A stretch of DNA of 64,000 nt from Chromobacterium sp. ATCC 53434. GTDB lineage: Bacteria; Pseudomonadota; Gammaproteobacteria; Burkholderiales; Chromobacteriaceae. How positions within the stretch are numbered: the first letter of the stretch is position 1; each line of letters begins with the position of its first letter. The translations under genes were made by a program, and so were the position numbers. The notes under the pieces are model-generated. The model had not been told where the DNA came from, made no database searches, and worked only from the letters and a program-made list of their open reading frames with translations. The stretch is taken from the NCBI RefSeq assembly GCF_002848345.1, contig NZ_CP025429.1, forward strand, positions 1,426,001 through 1,490,000, in the 5' to 3' direction. This document shows positions 8,861 through 17,697 of the stretch, piece by piece.

Positions 8861-10426
8861 ATGGAATTTAACATAAAAAGCGGCAGCCCGGAGAAGCAGC
8901 GCGTCGCCTGCGTGATCGTCGGCGTATACGAGTCGCGCAAGCTGACATTCGCCGCCGACCTGCTCGATCGCATCTCCAACGGCTTCATCAGCGACGTGAT
9001 TCGTCACGGCGACATGGAGGGCAAACTGGGCAGCACGCTGGTGCTGCATTCGGTGCCGCATACCTTGTGCGACCGGGTGATGCTGGTCGGTCTGGGCAAG
9101 GAGCGCGATTTCCGCGCCAAGGAATACCGCGAGGCGGTGCGCGCCTCCATCCGCGCGCTGACGCAGACTTCTGCCGGCGAGGCCGTCAGCTACCTGTCCG
9201 AATTGACTGTCAAAAAACACGACGTCGAATGGATGATAGAGCAGGCCGCTGTGGTGACGCTGGACGCGCTGTATCGCTTCGACCGCTTCAAGAGCAAGCT
9301 GGACGAGTCCGTGCGCGAGCCGCGCAAGCTGACGCTGGCGGTGCCGCGTCGCAGCGATCTGGCCGACGGCGAGAAGGGCCTGCAGCGCGGCCTGGCCATC
9401 GGCAATGGCATGAAGCTGGCCAAGGATCTGGGCAATCTGCCGGGCAATGTGTGCACGCCGTCCTATCTGGGCGACGAGGCGCGCAAGCTGGCCGAGGCCT
9501 TCGGCGCCGAAGTCGAGGTGCTGGGTCCGCGCGAAATCGCCGAACTGGGCATGCACTCCTTCCTGGCCGTGGCCAAGGGCAGCAGCGAGGAGGCGCGGCT
9601 GATCGTGCTGAAGCACCATGGCGCCAAAGACAAGAACGACAAACCCATTGTGCTGGTGGGCAAGGGCATCACCTTTGATTCCGGCGGCATTTCGTTGAAG
9701 CCGGGCGAAGGCATGGACGAAATGAAGTACGACATGTGTGGCGCCGCCACCGTGCTGGGCGCCTTCCGCGCCGCGGCGGAGATGAAGCTGCCGCTGAACG
9801 TCATCGCCGTGGTGCCCAGCTGCGAAAACATGCCGAACGGCAACGCGGTCAAGCCGGGCGACATCGTCACGTCGATGGCCGGCCAGACCATCGAGGTTCT
9901 CAATACCGACGCCGAGGGCCGGCTGATCCTGTGCGACGCGCTGACCTATGCCGAGCGCTTCCAGCCGTCCACCGTGATCGACGTCGCCACGCTGACCGGT
10001 GCCTGCGTGGTCGCGCTGGGCCATATCGCCACCGCCTTGTACAGCAACCAGGACAGCCTGGCGCGCGAGATGCTGGCCGCCGGCGAGGAAGTCGCCGACC
10101 GCGCCTGGCACATGCCGCTGTGGGACGAATATCAGGAACTGCTGAAGAGTCCGTTCGCTGACATGGCCAATATCGGCGGCCGGGCCGGCGGCAGTATCAC
10201 CGCCGCCTGCTTCCTGTCGCGTTTCGCCAAGGCCTACGACTGGGCGCATCTGGACATCGCCGGCACCGCCTGGAAGGGCGGCAAGGACAAGGGCGCCACC
10301 GCGCGTCCGGTGCCGTTGTTGGTGCAGTTCCTGCAGGATCGCGCCGATATCGCGCTGGGCAATGTGGTCCGTCGCGGCCGTCCGCGCCGCGAGGCGCCCG
10401 AAGTGGCAGAAGATGACCAAGATTGA
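8861..10426 (+). CDS. pepA: Leucyl aminopeptidase (M17 family)
   Basis: A 521-residue cytosolic zinc/manganese aminopeptidase. The C-terminal catalytic domain contains GKGITFDSGGISLKPG (metal-binding lysine and Asp), the M17 signature NTDAEGRL and the GGRAGGSITAA loop near the C terminus. The N-terminal domain has the PepA alpha/beta fold, which in E. coli also binds DNA. ATG 8861 follows CGGAG at a suitable distance and begins the usual MEFNIK-like N terminus; the open frame further upstream is not needed. The gene overlaps holC by 14 bases, a widespread gene pair. Confidence 0.95.
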   Translation: MEFNIKSGSPEKQRVACVIVGVYESRKLTFAADLLDRISNGFISDVIRHGDMEGKLGSTLVLHSVPHTLCDRVMLVGLGKERDFRAKEYREAVRASIRALTQTSAGEAVSYLSELTVKKHDVEWMIEQAAVVTLDALYRFDRFKSKLDESVREPRKLTLAVPRRSDLADGEKGLQRGLAIGNGMKLAKDLGNLPGNVCTPSYLGDEARKLAEAFGAEVEVLGPREIAELGMHSFLAVAKGSSEEARLIVLKHHGAKDKNDKPIVLVGKGITFDSGGISLKPGEGMDEMKYDMCGAATVLGAFRAAAEMKLPLNVIAVVPSCENMPNGNAVKPGDIVTSMAGQTIEVLNTDAEGRLILCDALTYAERFQPSTVIDVATLTGACVVALGHIATALYSNQDSLAREMLAAGEEVADRAWHMPLWDEYQELLKSPFADMANIGGRAGGSITAACFLSRFAKAYDWAHLDIAGTAWKGGKDKGATARPVPLLVQFLQDRADIALGNVVRRGRPRREAPEVAEDDQD

Positions 10427-10841
10427 TTTCTACACCAATGTCGCCGATCCGCAGGAATTCGCCTGCAGATTGGCGGACACCGTGCAGCGCAAGAAGGAAC
10501 GGTTGCTGATCTGGCTGGACAGCGAACGCGATGTCGAAGTGTTCAGCAACCGCTTGTGGAGTTTCGGCGATACCCGCTTCGTGCCGCATTGCCGGCTGGA
10601 GGCGCCGCAGGCCCAGGAGACGCCGGTGTGGCTCGCCGCCCGGCTTCCGGACGAGCTGTCGCACCCGGTATTGTTGAATCTGGGTTCGCAATTGCCCTAT
10701 GAAATAGACAGGTTTGAGCGCATTCTTGAGATAGTTGGGCGGGATCCGGCCTCGCTGGCGACCGCCCGCGAGCGCTTCCGTGCCTACCGTGAGCACGGTT
10801 GCGCGATCGAACATCACGACATGAGTCAAACGCCAACATGA
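10413..10841 (+). CDS. holC: DNA polymerase III subunit chi
   Basis: A 142-residue clamp-loader accessory subunit that links the tau complex to single-strand binding protein. The N terminus MTKIDFYTNV and the segment KKERLLIWLDSERDVEVFSNRLWSF are typical of HolC. The segment TPVWLAARLPDELSHPVLLNL completes the fold. It starts inside the end of pepA and ends with ATGA overlapping the next gene, so the three genes are translationally coupled. Confidence 0.9.
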   Translation: MTKIDFYTNVADPQEFACRLADTVQRKKERLLIWLDSERDVEVFSNRLWSFGDTRFVPHCRLEAPQAQETPVWLAARLPDELSHPVLLNLGSQLPYEIDRFERILEIVGRDPASLATARERFRAYREHGCAIEHHDMSQTPT

Positions 10842-13699
10842 CCGAGTCGCAGAAACCGAATGAAGCCGACTGGAATGCCCTGAATCTGCCGGTGTTGACC
10901 GACGTGGTCGACGATGCGGCGGTGCCTACGCTGGCCGAAGAGACGCCGCCCGAAGGCGGAGACGTCCCGGAATTCGATTTCTCTTCCGAGCTGGATCTGC
11001 TGGCCTCCGAACTGGACGGCGCAAGCCCGCCCGATTCGCCGCAGCTGGAAATACCGGAACTGACGCTGGAGGATCTGCTGGCGGCCGACGCGACGCCGGT
11101 GGAGGAGCCGTCGCCGCTGGACTTCAGCTCGCTGCCGTCGCTGGAGCTTGCCGACGGCGATGGCCAGCCGGAGGCGGATACCGGCCTGGATTTCGTATTG
11201 CAGCCGCGCGCGGCGGAAGCGGAAGCCGAGGCCAGCGGCCTGGCCGCGCTGATGGCGCGGGCCAGTCCGGATCAGGCCGCGGCGTCGACGGAGCCGGCAT
11301 CGGCCGGGGACACGCAGCCCGAGGCGGTGGTCGAGGGCGTCGGCGGCGAGGACTTGAGCTGGGCCGATGTCGTGGCGGCGACATCGCAGCCAGAGCCGCT
11401 TGCGTCGCTTGCGGCCACCGACGAGGCTGCTGCGCCCGAACCCGAACCCGAACCCGAACCCGAACCCGAACCCGAACCCGAACCCGAACCCGAACCCGAA
11501 CCGCCGGCCTTCACCTCGATTTCGCTGGACAGCCTGCCCAGCGGCGTATTGGGCGGCGGCGTCGGGCGCGAGCAGACGCCGACAGGGCTGGAATGGCTGT
11601 CGACGCTGCCGGCGCCGCAGCCGCCGGCGGAAATGACGATGCAGGAAAAGCTGCAGCAGGCCGAACGCACGCTGGCCGAGGAACGCGCCAAGCAGGCGGC
11701 GGCCGAGGCCGAGAAGCAGGCTGCCGCCGCGGCCGCGCAGCCGCTTCCGGAGCCCGACGTCGCGCCGGCATCGGCGGAATCGACGGCGCCGCCGGCGTTG
11801 ACGATCCAGGAACAACTGGAGCAGGCCGAACGCACGCTGGCAGAGGAGCGCGCCAGGCAGGCGGCGGCAGAGGCCGAGAGACAGGCTGCCGCCGTGGCCG
11901 CGCAGCCGCTGCCAGAGCCCGATGTTGCGCCGGCATCGGTGGATTCGACGGCGCCGCCGGCGTTGACGATGAAGGAACGGCTGGAGCAGGCCGAACGGAT
12001 ACTGGCCGAGGAGCGCGCCAAACAAGCGGCGACCGAGGCCGCGAAGCGGGCGTCCCCGCCGCCGGTCGAAGCGGGCGTCGCGCCCGAGCGTGCGCCGGCG
12101 GCGATCGAACCGGCAGAGCCGCAGCCGGAGATGCTTGAAGCAGGGATGCCTGAACCAGGTGTCGAGGAAGCGATATTGGAGCCGGAGTCGGCGGTCGAGG
12201 AACTTGCCGTGCCGGCCGCCGAGCCGGAAGCGCTCGAAGCCGCGCAGCCGTCGGCCGAGACGCTGCCGGAGATTCCGGAGCTGGTCGCCGAGGCGCCGGC
12301 AGTCGAGCCGGAAGTGCCGTCGCCGGTAGAGGAGCTTGCCGTTTCGGCCGCCGAACCGGCAGCGGCGGAAGCCGCGCAGCCGCAGGCCGAGGCGCCGTCG
12401 GAGATTCCGGAGCTGCTTGCCGAAGCGCCGGCAGTCGAGCCGGAAGCGCCGTCGCCGGTAGAGGAGCTTGCCGTTCCGGCCGCCGAGTCGGAAGCGGCGG
12501 AAGCCGCGCAGCCGCAGGCCGAGGCGCTGTCGGAGATTCCGGAGCTGCTCGCCGAAGCGCCGACAGTTGAGCCGGAAACGCCGTCGCTGGTAGCGGAACT
12601 TGCCGTTTCGTCCGCCGAGCCGGAAGCGGCGGAAGCCGCGCAGCCGCAGGCCGAGGCGCCGTCGGAGATTCCGGAGCTGCTTGCCGAAGCGCCGGCAGTC
12701 GAGCCGGAAGCGCCGTCGCCGGTAGAGGAGCTTGCCGTGCCGGCCGCCGAACCGGAAGCGGCGGAAGCCGCGCAGCCGCAGGCCGAGACGTTGCCGGAGA
12801 TTCCGGGGCTGGTCGCCGAAGCGCCGGTGGTCGAGCCGGAAGCGCCGTCGCCGGTAGAGGAACTTGCCGTTTCGGCCGCCGAACCGGCAGCGGCGGAAGC
12901 CGCGCAGCCGCAGGCCGAGGCGCTGTCGGAGATTCCGGAGTTGCTCGCCGAAGCGCCGACAGTCGAGCCGGAAACGCCGTCGCCGGTAGAGGAACTAGCC
13001 GTTCCCGCGGTCGAGCCGGAGACGACGGAAGCCGTGCAGCCGCAGGTCGAGGCGCTGCCGGAAATCCCGGAATTGAGCGTCGAGGCCGCCGCGTTCGCGC
13101 CGGAGGCGGAGACCTTGCCGGTCGACGAGGCCGAGCTTGCCGAGCCTGTGCCGGAAGTTGATGCGGTCGAATCCGGGCCGTCGCCGGAAATGCCAGAGCG
13201 GCTTGTCGAGCCGGAGGCGACCGACGAGACTGCGGTTTCCGAGCTTGCGCCGGCGGAAGCGCCCGGGGCAGAGCCGCAGGCCGACGACGAGGACCTGCCG
13301 GCCCTGTCCGGCCTGTTGGGCAGGCGCGCCGATCCCGAGCCGGTCGAGGCGGCTGCCCAGTCGCCGGAGGTCCCTCAGGAGGCCGAGGCCGTCGCCGTGG
13401 TGAAGATCGCCGCGATGAGTTCGGGCGCGGCGGCGGTGGGCCGCCAGTTGCCGGCGGGGCCGCAACTGGACGAGCAGGCGCTGTTCGATTCGCTGTACGA
13501 GCAGATGCTGCCGCGGATGAAGGTGGAGCTGTCGCTGTGGCTGCAGGACGCGATCGACGTGCAGGCCAAGCAGATGTTGTCCGGCATGATGCACCAGCTG
13601 AAGGAGGACTATGAAATGCTGTTCGGCGACGCCTTGAAGGAAAGCCTGCGCCAGGCATTGAACGACGCCGGCGCCAGCGGCAGGGACGGCGAGCGATGA
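10838..13699 (+). CDS. Large acidic Glu/Pro/Ala repeat protein with a conserved C-terminal helical domain
   Basis: A 953-residue protein with no recognised enzyme motif. The N-terminal 190 residues are acidic and probably disordered. Then come an 11-copy Glu-Pro dipeptide run, nearly three copies of a 55-residue charged helical repeat and nearly seven copies of a 44-residue Pro/Glu/Ala repeat. The last 75 residues (from ALFDSLYEQMLPRM to the end) look like a conserved amphipathic helical domain. There is no signal peptide or membrane segment, so it is likely cytoplasmic. ATGA overlaps at both ends tie it to holC and the adenosyltransferase gene. I suspect a small conserved protein greatly lengthened by repeat growth. 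Confidence 0.7.
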   Translation: MTESQKPNEADWNALNLPVLTDVVDDAAVPTLAEETPPEGGDVPEFDFSSELDLLASELDGASPPDSPQLEIPELTLEDLLAADATPVEEPSPLDFSSLPSLELADGDGQPEADTGLDFVLQPRAAEAEAEASGLAALMARASPDQAAASTEPASAGDTQPEAVVEGVGGEDLSWADVVAATSQPEPLASLAATDEAAAPEPEPEPEPEPEPEPEPEPEPEPPAFTSISLDSLPSGVLGGGVGREQTPTGLEWLSTLPAPQPPAEMTMQEKLQQAERTLAEERAKQAAAEAEKQAAAAAAQPLPEPDVAPASAESTAPPALTIQEQLEQAERTLAEERARQAAAEAERQAAAVAAQPLPEPDVAPASVDSTAPPALTMKERLEQAERILAEERAKQAATEAAKRASPPPVEAGVAPERAPAAIEPAEPQPEMLEAGMPEPGVEEAILEPESAVEELAVPAAEPEALEAAQPSAETLPEIPELVAEAPAVEPEVPSPVEELAVSAAEPAAAEAAQPQAEAPSEIPELLAEAPAVEPEAPSPVEELAVPAAESEAAEAAQPQAEALSEIPELLAEAPTVEPETPSLVAELAVSSAEPEAAEAAQPQAEAPSEIPELLAEAPAVEPEAPSPVEELAVPAAEPEAAEAAQPQAETLPEIPGLVAEAPVVEPEAPSPVEELAVSAAEPAAAEAAQPQAEALSEIPELLAEAPTVEPETPSPVEELAVPAVEPETTEAVQPQVEALPEIPELSVEAAAFAPEAETLPVDEAELAEPVPEVDAVESGPSPEMPERLVEPEATDETAVSELAPAEAPGAEPQADDEDLPALSGLLGRRADPEPVEAAAQSPEVPQEAEAVAVVKIAAMSSGAAAVGRQLPAGPQLDEQALFDSLYEQMLPRMKVELSLWLQDAIDVQAKQMLSGMMHQLKEDYEMLFGDALKESLRQALNDAGASGRDGER
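11435..11500 (+). repeat. Hexanucleotide tandem repeat CCCGAA, 11 copies
   Basis: Eleven perfect copies of CCCGAA encode an uninterrupted Pro-Glu run. Because the unit is six bases, copy-number change by slippage would lengthen or shorten the protein without breaking the frame. Confidence 0.95.
11636..12050 (+). repeat. Tandem 165-base repeat, about 2.5 copies
   Basis: Units begin at 11636, 11801 and 11966, exactly 165 bases apart, each encoding a 55-residue block that opens with a T-[MI]-[QK]-E-x-L-x-Q-A-E-R pattern and ends with a PEPDVAPAS-like linker. The third copy degenerates after its helical half. The Ala/Glu/Arg composition suggests a single long helix. Confidence 0.9.
12194..13117 (+). 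repeat. Tandem 132-base repeat, about 6.8 copies
   Basis: Seven blocks start at 12194 and every 132 bases after it (for example 12986), each encoding a 44-residue unit beginning VEELAV and containing an EIPEL core and a VEPE motif. The first six copies have identical length and small substitutions; the seventh diverges after its middle. This indicates unequal recombination with purifying selection on unit length. Confidence 0.92.
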
Positions 13700-14247
13700 G
13701 CGACAGATTGTCCAGCATCATCACCCGCACCGGTGACGACGGCACGACCGGTCTCGGCGACGGCAGCCGGGTAGCCAAGGACGGCGCTCGCATCGAGGCC
13801 CTGGGCGATGTCGACGAGCTGAACTCGTCGATAGGCGTGCTGCTGGCCGAGCCGCCGCCGCAGCCGATGGCGGAATGGCTGGCCGAGATCCAGCACGATC
13901 TGTTCGATCTCGGCTCGGAACTGGCGGTGCCCGGCTACGCGGCCATCACCGACGGCCATGTGCAGGCGCTGGAGGGGCTGGTCGCGTTCATGAACGAGGA
14001 GCTGGGGCCGCTGAAGGAGTTCATCCTGCCAGGCGGCCTGCGCAGCGCGGCCTTGGCGCATCAGGCGCGCGCCGTCTGCCGCCGCGCCGAGCGGGCGGTG
14101 GTGGCGCTGGCGCGCGAGGAGGCGGTGTCCCAGCCGCTGCGCCGCTATCTGAACCGCCTGTCCGACTTCCTGTTCGTGCTGGCGCGCTATCTCAATCGCG
14201 AAGGCGGCGTGCCGGACGTGTTGTGGCGGGCCGGCCGGAAGCGCTGA
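13696..14247 (+). CDS. Cob(I)yrinic acid a,c-diamide adenosyltransferase (PduO-type)
   Basis: A 183-residue ATP:cob(I)alamin adenosyltransferase that makes adenosylcobalamin. The N-terminal TRTGDDGTTGL loop binds ATP. The IEALGDVDELNSSIG segment and the later RRAERAVV stretch are the conserved PduO-type ATP and cobalamin contacts. The C-terminal RYLNRLSDFLFVLARYLN helix completes the trimer-forming bundle. It overlaps the preceding repeat protein by ATGA and is the last gene of the pepA-holC unit. Confidence 0.93.
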   Translation: MSDRLSSIITRTGDDGTTGLGDGSRVAKDGARIEALGDVDELNSSIGVLLAEPPPQPMAEWLAEIQHDLFDLGSELAVPGYAAITDGHVQALEGLVAFMNEELGPLKEFILPGGLRSAALAHQARAVCRRAERAVVALAREEAVSQPLRRYLNRLSDFLFVLARYLNREGGVPDVLWRAGRKR

Positions 14248-14273
14248 GCGGCGTTAGGTTTTGATCGCCAGGG

Positions 14274-14298
14274 AACGCACCGCCTCGCGCGGGGCGTT
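14274..14298 (+). terminator. Possible terminator after the adenosyltransferase gene
   Basis: AACGC-A-CCGC (14274-14283) can pair with GCGG-G-GCGTT (14289-14298), a nine-pair stem with one A/G mismatch and a five-base loop, followed by TTGTCGTTCT. It lies between two convergent genes. The tract is weak, so this is tentative. Confidence 0.35.
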
Positions 14299-14323
14299 TG
14301 TCGTTCTCCGCTCTCCAGCCCGA

Positions 14324-15349
14324 TCAGGCGTAGAACTTCGATTTCCCCTCGCGGGTGCTGGCGACAAAGTCCCGCACATGATCGAGAAACTTGTCGTGGC
14401 GCCCCAGGCGGCTGTCGTCCGAGCCGTGGTCGGCCGGAAGCTGGTACAGCTGGCCGACGTGGCGGACCGACAGCAGGCCGTCCAGCGCCGGCACGATATC
14501 GCCTTTGACGCAGTAGTGGCGGATATCGGCCGAGGCCGCGCGGGCCTGTTCCTGATCGCCGCCGTGTTGGGCGAGCAGTTCGCGCTGCAGGCCGCGGCCG
14601 AACTGGGCGCTGCTGAAGCACTCGGCGCGGATGGGAGATTGCGGCGTGGACAGTTTCATCGCGGCGTAGGCCGCCATGCCGCCGCCCAGCGAATGGCCGC
14701 CGGTGGAGACGGTGTAGGCCGGCTCCCCGGCGCGCATCAGCGGCAGGCCCGCGGCGAGCTGCTGCAGCTTGTGGGTCAGCTGGGCGGCCTGGCGGTAGCA
14801 GGCCGGGCGGCCGCCGAAAACGGCGTTGCTGATATTGGCGCGCCATTGCCGGGTGACGCTGCCGATATTCTTCAGATTGCGCGGCGCCAGATCGCCGACG
14901 CCGCGACCGCTGGTGGTGCCGCCGAACACCAGCCGGATTTCGCCCTCGGCCTTGTTGCGGAACACATAGGCCACCAGGCCGCTGTCCGGGTCCAGCAGGC
15001 GGCCTTGCTGCGGCTGGTATTCCAGCTTGCCGCCCTTGGCCAGCAGTCTTGCCAGTTCGGTGTCCGGCCGCCACTGGGTGTGTTTCAGGCTGTCCAGGTC
15101 CCGGCTATAGGGGAAGTTGGCCAGCAGGGCGCTGTCGCCCAGCTGCCGCCGGGCCTGCGGATGATCGAAACATTCCAGCGTCTGGCGCACGCACAGGCCG
15201 TCCAGCGGGTTGCTTGCCTGGGCCTGGCCGGAGGCGGCCGGGCGATTCTCGGTCTGGCGCAATTGCGTCGCCAGTTTGCCGGCGACGGGAGCGTCGGCTG
15301 CCGGGGCGGCGGTCTGGGGCGTGATGGGGCGAAGTCCTTGTATCTGCAT
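14324..15349 (-). CDS. Class-3-lipase-like serine hydrolase with a disordered N terminus (candidate secreted effector)
   Basis: A 341-residue protein. Residues 1-48 are rich in Ala, Pro, Thr and Gln with no hydrophobic signal peptide, resembling type III secretion signals. The rest looks like an alpha/beta hydrolase of the lipase class 3 type: a strand and oxyanion region IRLVFGGTTSGRG (about 138-150), the nucleophile elbow GGHSLGGG with Ser220, a likely acid Asp284 (KGDIVPALD) and a likely base His318 or His324 (RHDKFLDH). The start at 15349 is chosen because upstream codons show no coding character. Substrate (phospholipid or glycerolipid) and secretion are inference. Confidence 0.6.
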   Translation of the reverse strand: MQIQGLRPITPQTAAPAADAPVAGKLATQLRQTENRPAASGQAQASNPLDGLCVRQTLECFDHPQARRQLGDSALLANFPYSRDLDSLKHTQWRPDTELARLLAKGGKLEYQPQQGRLLDPDSGLVAYVFRNKAEGEIRLVFGGTTSGRGVGDLAPRNLKNIGSVTRQWRANISNAVFGGRPACYRQAAQLTHKLQQLAAGLPLMRAGEPAYTVSTGGHSLGGGMAAYAAMKLSTPQSPIRAECFSSAQFGRGLQRELLAQHGGDQEQARAASADIRHYCVKGDIVPALDGLLSVRHVGQLYQLPADHGSDDSRLGRHDKFLDHVRDFVASTREGKSKFYA

Positions 15350-15508
15350 GTCGGTGGCCGGCGAGAAGAGGGATGCGCAGTATGCTAGCGGCGCGCGGGC
15401 GTCCAGCCTTGCAGATTTTATCCATGCCGGAGCGGCGAGTCGAATGGCGGCGGGCGCCATCGCCATTCGACCCGCCGGCATCCGAACGCTTGCCGCCTTG
15501 ACTGGCGA

Positions 15509-17179
15509 TCAGGGTTTCTCTTGCAAAGAGAAGGGGTCGGCTTTCGTCGGATCGTACTTGACCACCGGTGGGGCAAGCTGCTGAGTCACGCCGGTGGCCT
15601 TCATATACTGGGTCTGGTAGGTGAAGGCCCCGGCATTCGACTGGCCCGCCATGAAGAAGAAGGCTTCGATCGGCAAGTGCGCGACATCGGCGGCCGCCTT
15701 CGGATAGCTCCGGACCATGCCCTCGTTCCAGTTCAAGTAGTAGTACAACGGCGAGGCGAGAATCGCGGCGTGGAATTGATTGGCTTTCCGGGTGCTGAAC
15801 GAGCACCGGTAATGCCCGTCCATCCTCTGGCTTTCCTTCCAGGCGTCGAAAAGCTGTGGTCCCGTAGCGTTGTCCAGCGTCAGTCCATGCTGGTCCAGAT
15901 AGGTCTTTAACGGTTTCGAGTCCTGGCAGGATGACGGGTCAGTCGGATTGGCGTGATCGTTGAAATACGCGCTGATGGTCGCCTTGAGGGGCGAGCGGGG
16001 ATTCATCGTGCAGAATGCCGTGTGCGGATCGAACAGCTGTTCGGGCTGATCGATGGCGTAGTTCGAATCGACATCGGACGGATACAGGCAGGCGAAATCG
16101 GCGTTTTGTCCGTCCTGTTGTTGATCGTCTGTCGATTTGAACACCACGCCCTGCTGGCCGACAAGCCCCCCCAGGTTCTGCAGCAGCGAATTCGTGTCCC
16201 TGCGCAGGTAGACGAAGGAAATGCCGGCCTTGTCCCGGTGCGGCTTATAGTCCCACACCGGGTATTGGCCGGCCGCCGCCATGTGCACCAGCAGGCCGGA
16301 GCAGTGATGCGCCGGCTTGCCGCCGCAGTCCGTCACCGTGTTGTTGAAGCGCCGGTTCAATTCGGCTACGACGGTCTGCCCGCTCCGGCGCGGCGTCGGA
16401 TTGTCGTCGTCCAGGTACTTGAAGCCGTGGCCCGGCGCGTCGAAAGCCAGCACGGGAATATCCAGTTTCCAGTCGTTGTACAAGGCCAGCCTGGTCGACC
16501 GGGCTGCGCTGCGGCCAGATTCGGAGCCCGCCGCGTAGACGACGGCCCGGGTGGTCATGCCTTTCAAGTCGGTGGCCCGCCATTCCTGCATCGGCAGCAC
16601 CAGCGGAACGGACAGCTTGGCGCCGGTCAGCAAGGCCTGCTTGAATTCCGCCTGATCTCGGGTACTGAACGAGCATGCCGGCTGCCCATCGGCGCGCCGC
16701 TTCAGCCAGTTGTCCATCGTCACGTCGCATCCGTACTTCACCATCAGTTTGCCGCAGGACGACGGATCGGAATCTATGGCCTGGCCCGCCTCGGCGGCCG
16801 GCCAGCATCCGCCGGCCGCGCGTTGTCCATCGGCGGGATCGCCGGCCAGCGCGCAATCGGGCAGCGTCGCGTGCTGATTTGCGTCCATCGGCAAAACCAG
16901 TCCGACCAGGCCCGGCTTGTCGGTAAACGGATTGGCCGAGGCCTGGTTCAGATACCAGGTCTTGCCATCGACGGGAAGCGCGCCGGCTTCCCGGAGCAGC
17001 AGGCCGTTCGCGCCGTCGCAGGCGCTGGGGGCCCTCTGATACAGGCCGCTGAGCCGCTTGGCCAGCTCCGCCCCGCCGAAGGCTCCGCCGGCGTAGGCGG
17101 GAAGGCTGCCGAGCAGCAGCAGGGCGGCCAGATAGATTTTAAATCGCGGGAGGGTTTGGTTTTTCTGGAAGAAAGACAT
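15509..17179 (-). CDS. Exported protein with an internal duplication, function unknown
   Basis: A 556-residue protein with a clear signal peptide (FKIYLAALLLLGSLPAYA). Two segments repeat: CSFSTRDQAEFKQALL (first half) and CSFSTRKANQFHAAIL (second half), each preceded by a trp-containing helix and followed by a lineup of aromatic residues. Between them lies a PAHHCSGLLVH ... GISFVYLRRDTNS stretch. That pattern recalls secreted proteobacterial proteins, including some annotated as halovibrin-like, but this link is from memory and weak. Many paired cysteines suggest disulfides in the periplasm or outside the cell. No catalytic motif was identified. It is followed by the lipase-like effector gene on the same strand. 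Confidence 0.6.
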   Translation of the reverse strand: MSFFQKNQTLPRFKIYLAALLLLGSLPAYAGGAFGGAELAKRLSGLYQRAPSACDGANGLLLREAGALPVDGKTWYLNQASANPFTDKPGLVGLVLPMDANQHATLPDCALAGDPADGQRAAGGCWPAAEAGQAIDSDPSSCGKLMVKYGCDVTMDNWLKRRADGQPACSFSTRDQAEFKQALLTGAKLSVPLVLPMQEWRATDLKGMTTRAVVYAAGSESGRSAARSTRLALYNDWKLDIPVLAFDAPGHGFKYLDDDNPTPRRSGQTVVAELNRRFNNTVTDCGGKPAHHCSGLLVHMAAAGQYPVWDYKPHRDKAGISFVYLRRDTNSLLQNLGGLVGQQGVVFKSTDDQQQDGQNADFACLYPSDVDSNYAIDQPEQLFDPHTAFCTMNPRSPLKATISAYFNDHANPTDPSSCQDSKPLKTYLDQHGLTLDNATGPQLFDAWKESQRMDGHYRCSFSTRKANQFHAAILASPLYYYLNWNEGMVRSYPKAAADVAHLPIEAFFFMAGQSNAGAFTYQTQYMKATGVTQQLAPPVVKYDPTKADPFSLQEKP

Positions 17180-17697
17180 GCGGCTACCTCGTTAAAAGCT
17201 GACTGGTAAAGTCAGACTACTTGCGTGTCTTGATCTATTTGTGGCGGCAGTTGAAATTAAGATCGATCTGATTCGTTTTGCCATTTTTCTGTCAATCATC
17301 GCCAGGCTAGGCCGATAGTTTTTGCTGACGTGAGTCCCTTGCAAATGAGGGCTGGGATAATGAATGAGCTCCTGCGCCAACGTGAATGGTTCGCTTATTC
17401 ATTGTTGCTCCAAGTCATTGGATAGAAGAATTCAGGCACAAGCTTGTTTCGGTGCGGGAAAGTCGAAGCTAATTGTCCAAGTGAGCTGTGGAATTGGGCT
17501 CAGACCTGATTGGATTGTTTCAAGCAATATCTTCGGGAATTCCAATGGCCTTTTAGGCGTGGTGTCCGGAATATGTTAATCGAATGGCGGCATCGGTGGG
17601 TATTGCGGCCTGGCAAGCTGGGGTGAGGCGAGTCGTGCGACCTGCTCGTTGGCGCATCGAAAGCAAAGTGAATGACGATAATGGGAATGTTGAATGA
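17180..17697. other. Non-coding stretch upstream of the exported-protein gene
   Basis: No convincing gene. It should contain the promoter of the minus-strand exported-protein gene; a short inverted repeat CTGACT/AGTCAG lies just upstream of that gene near 17200. Base composition falls toward the AT-rich decayed fragment that follows. Confidence 0.5.
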
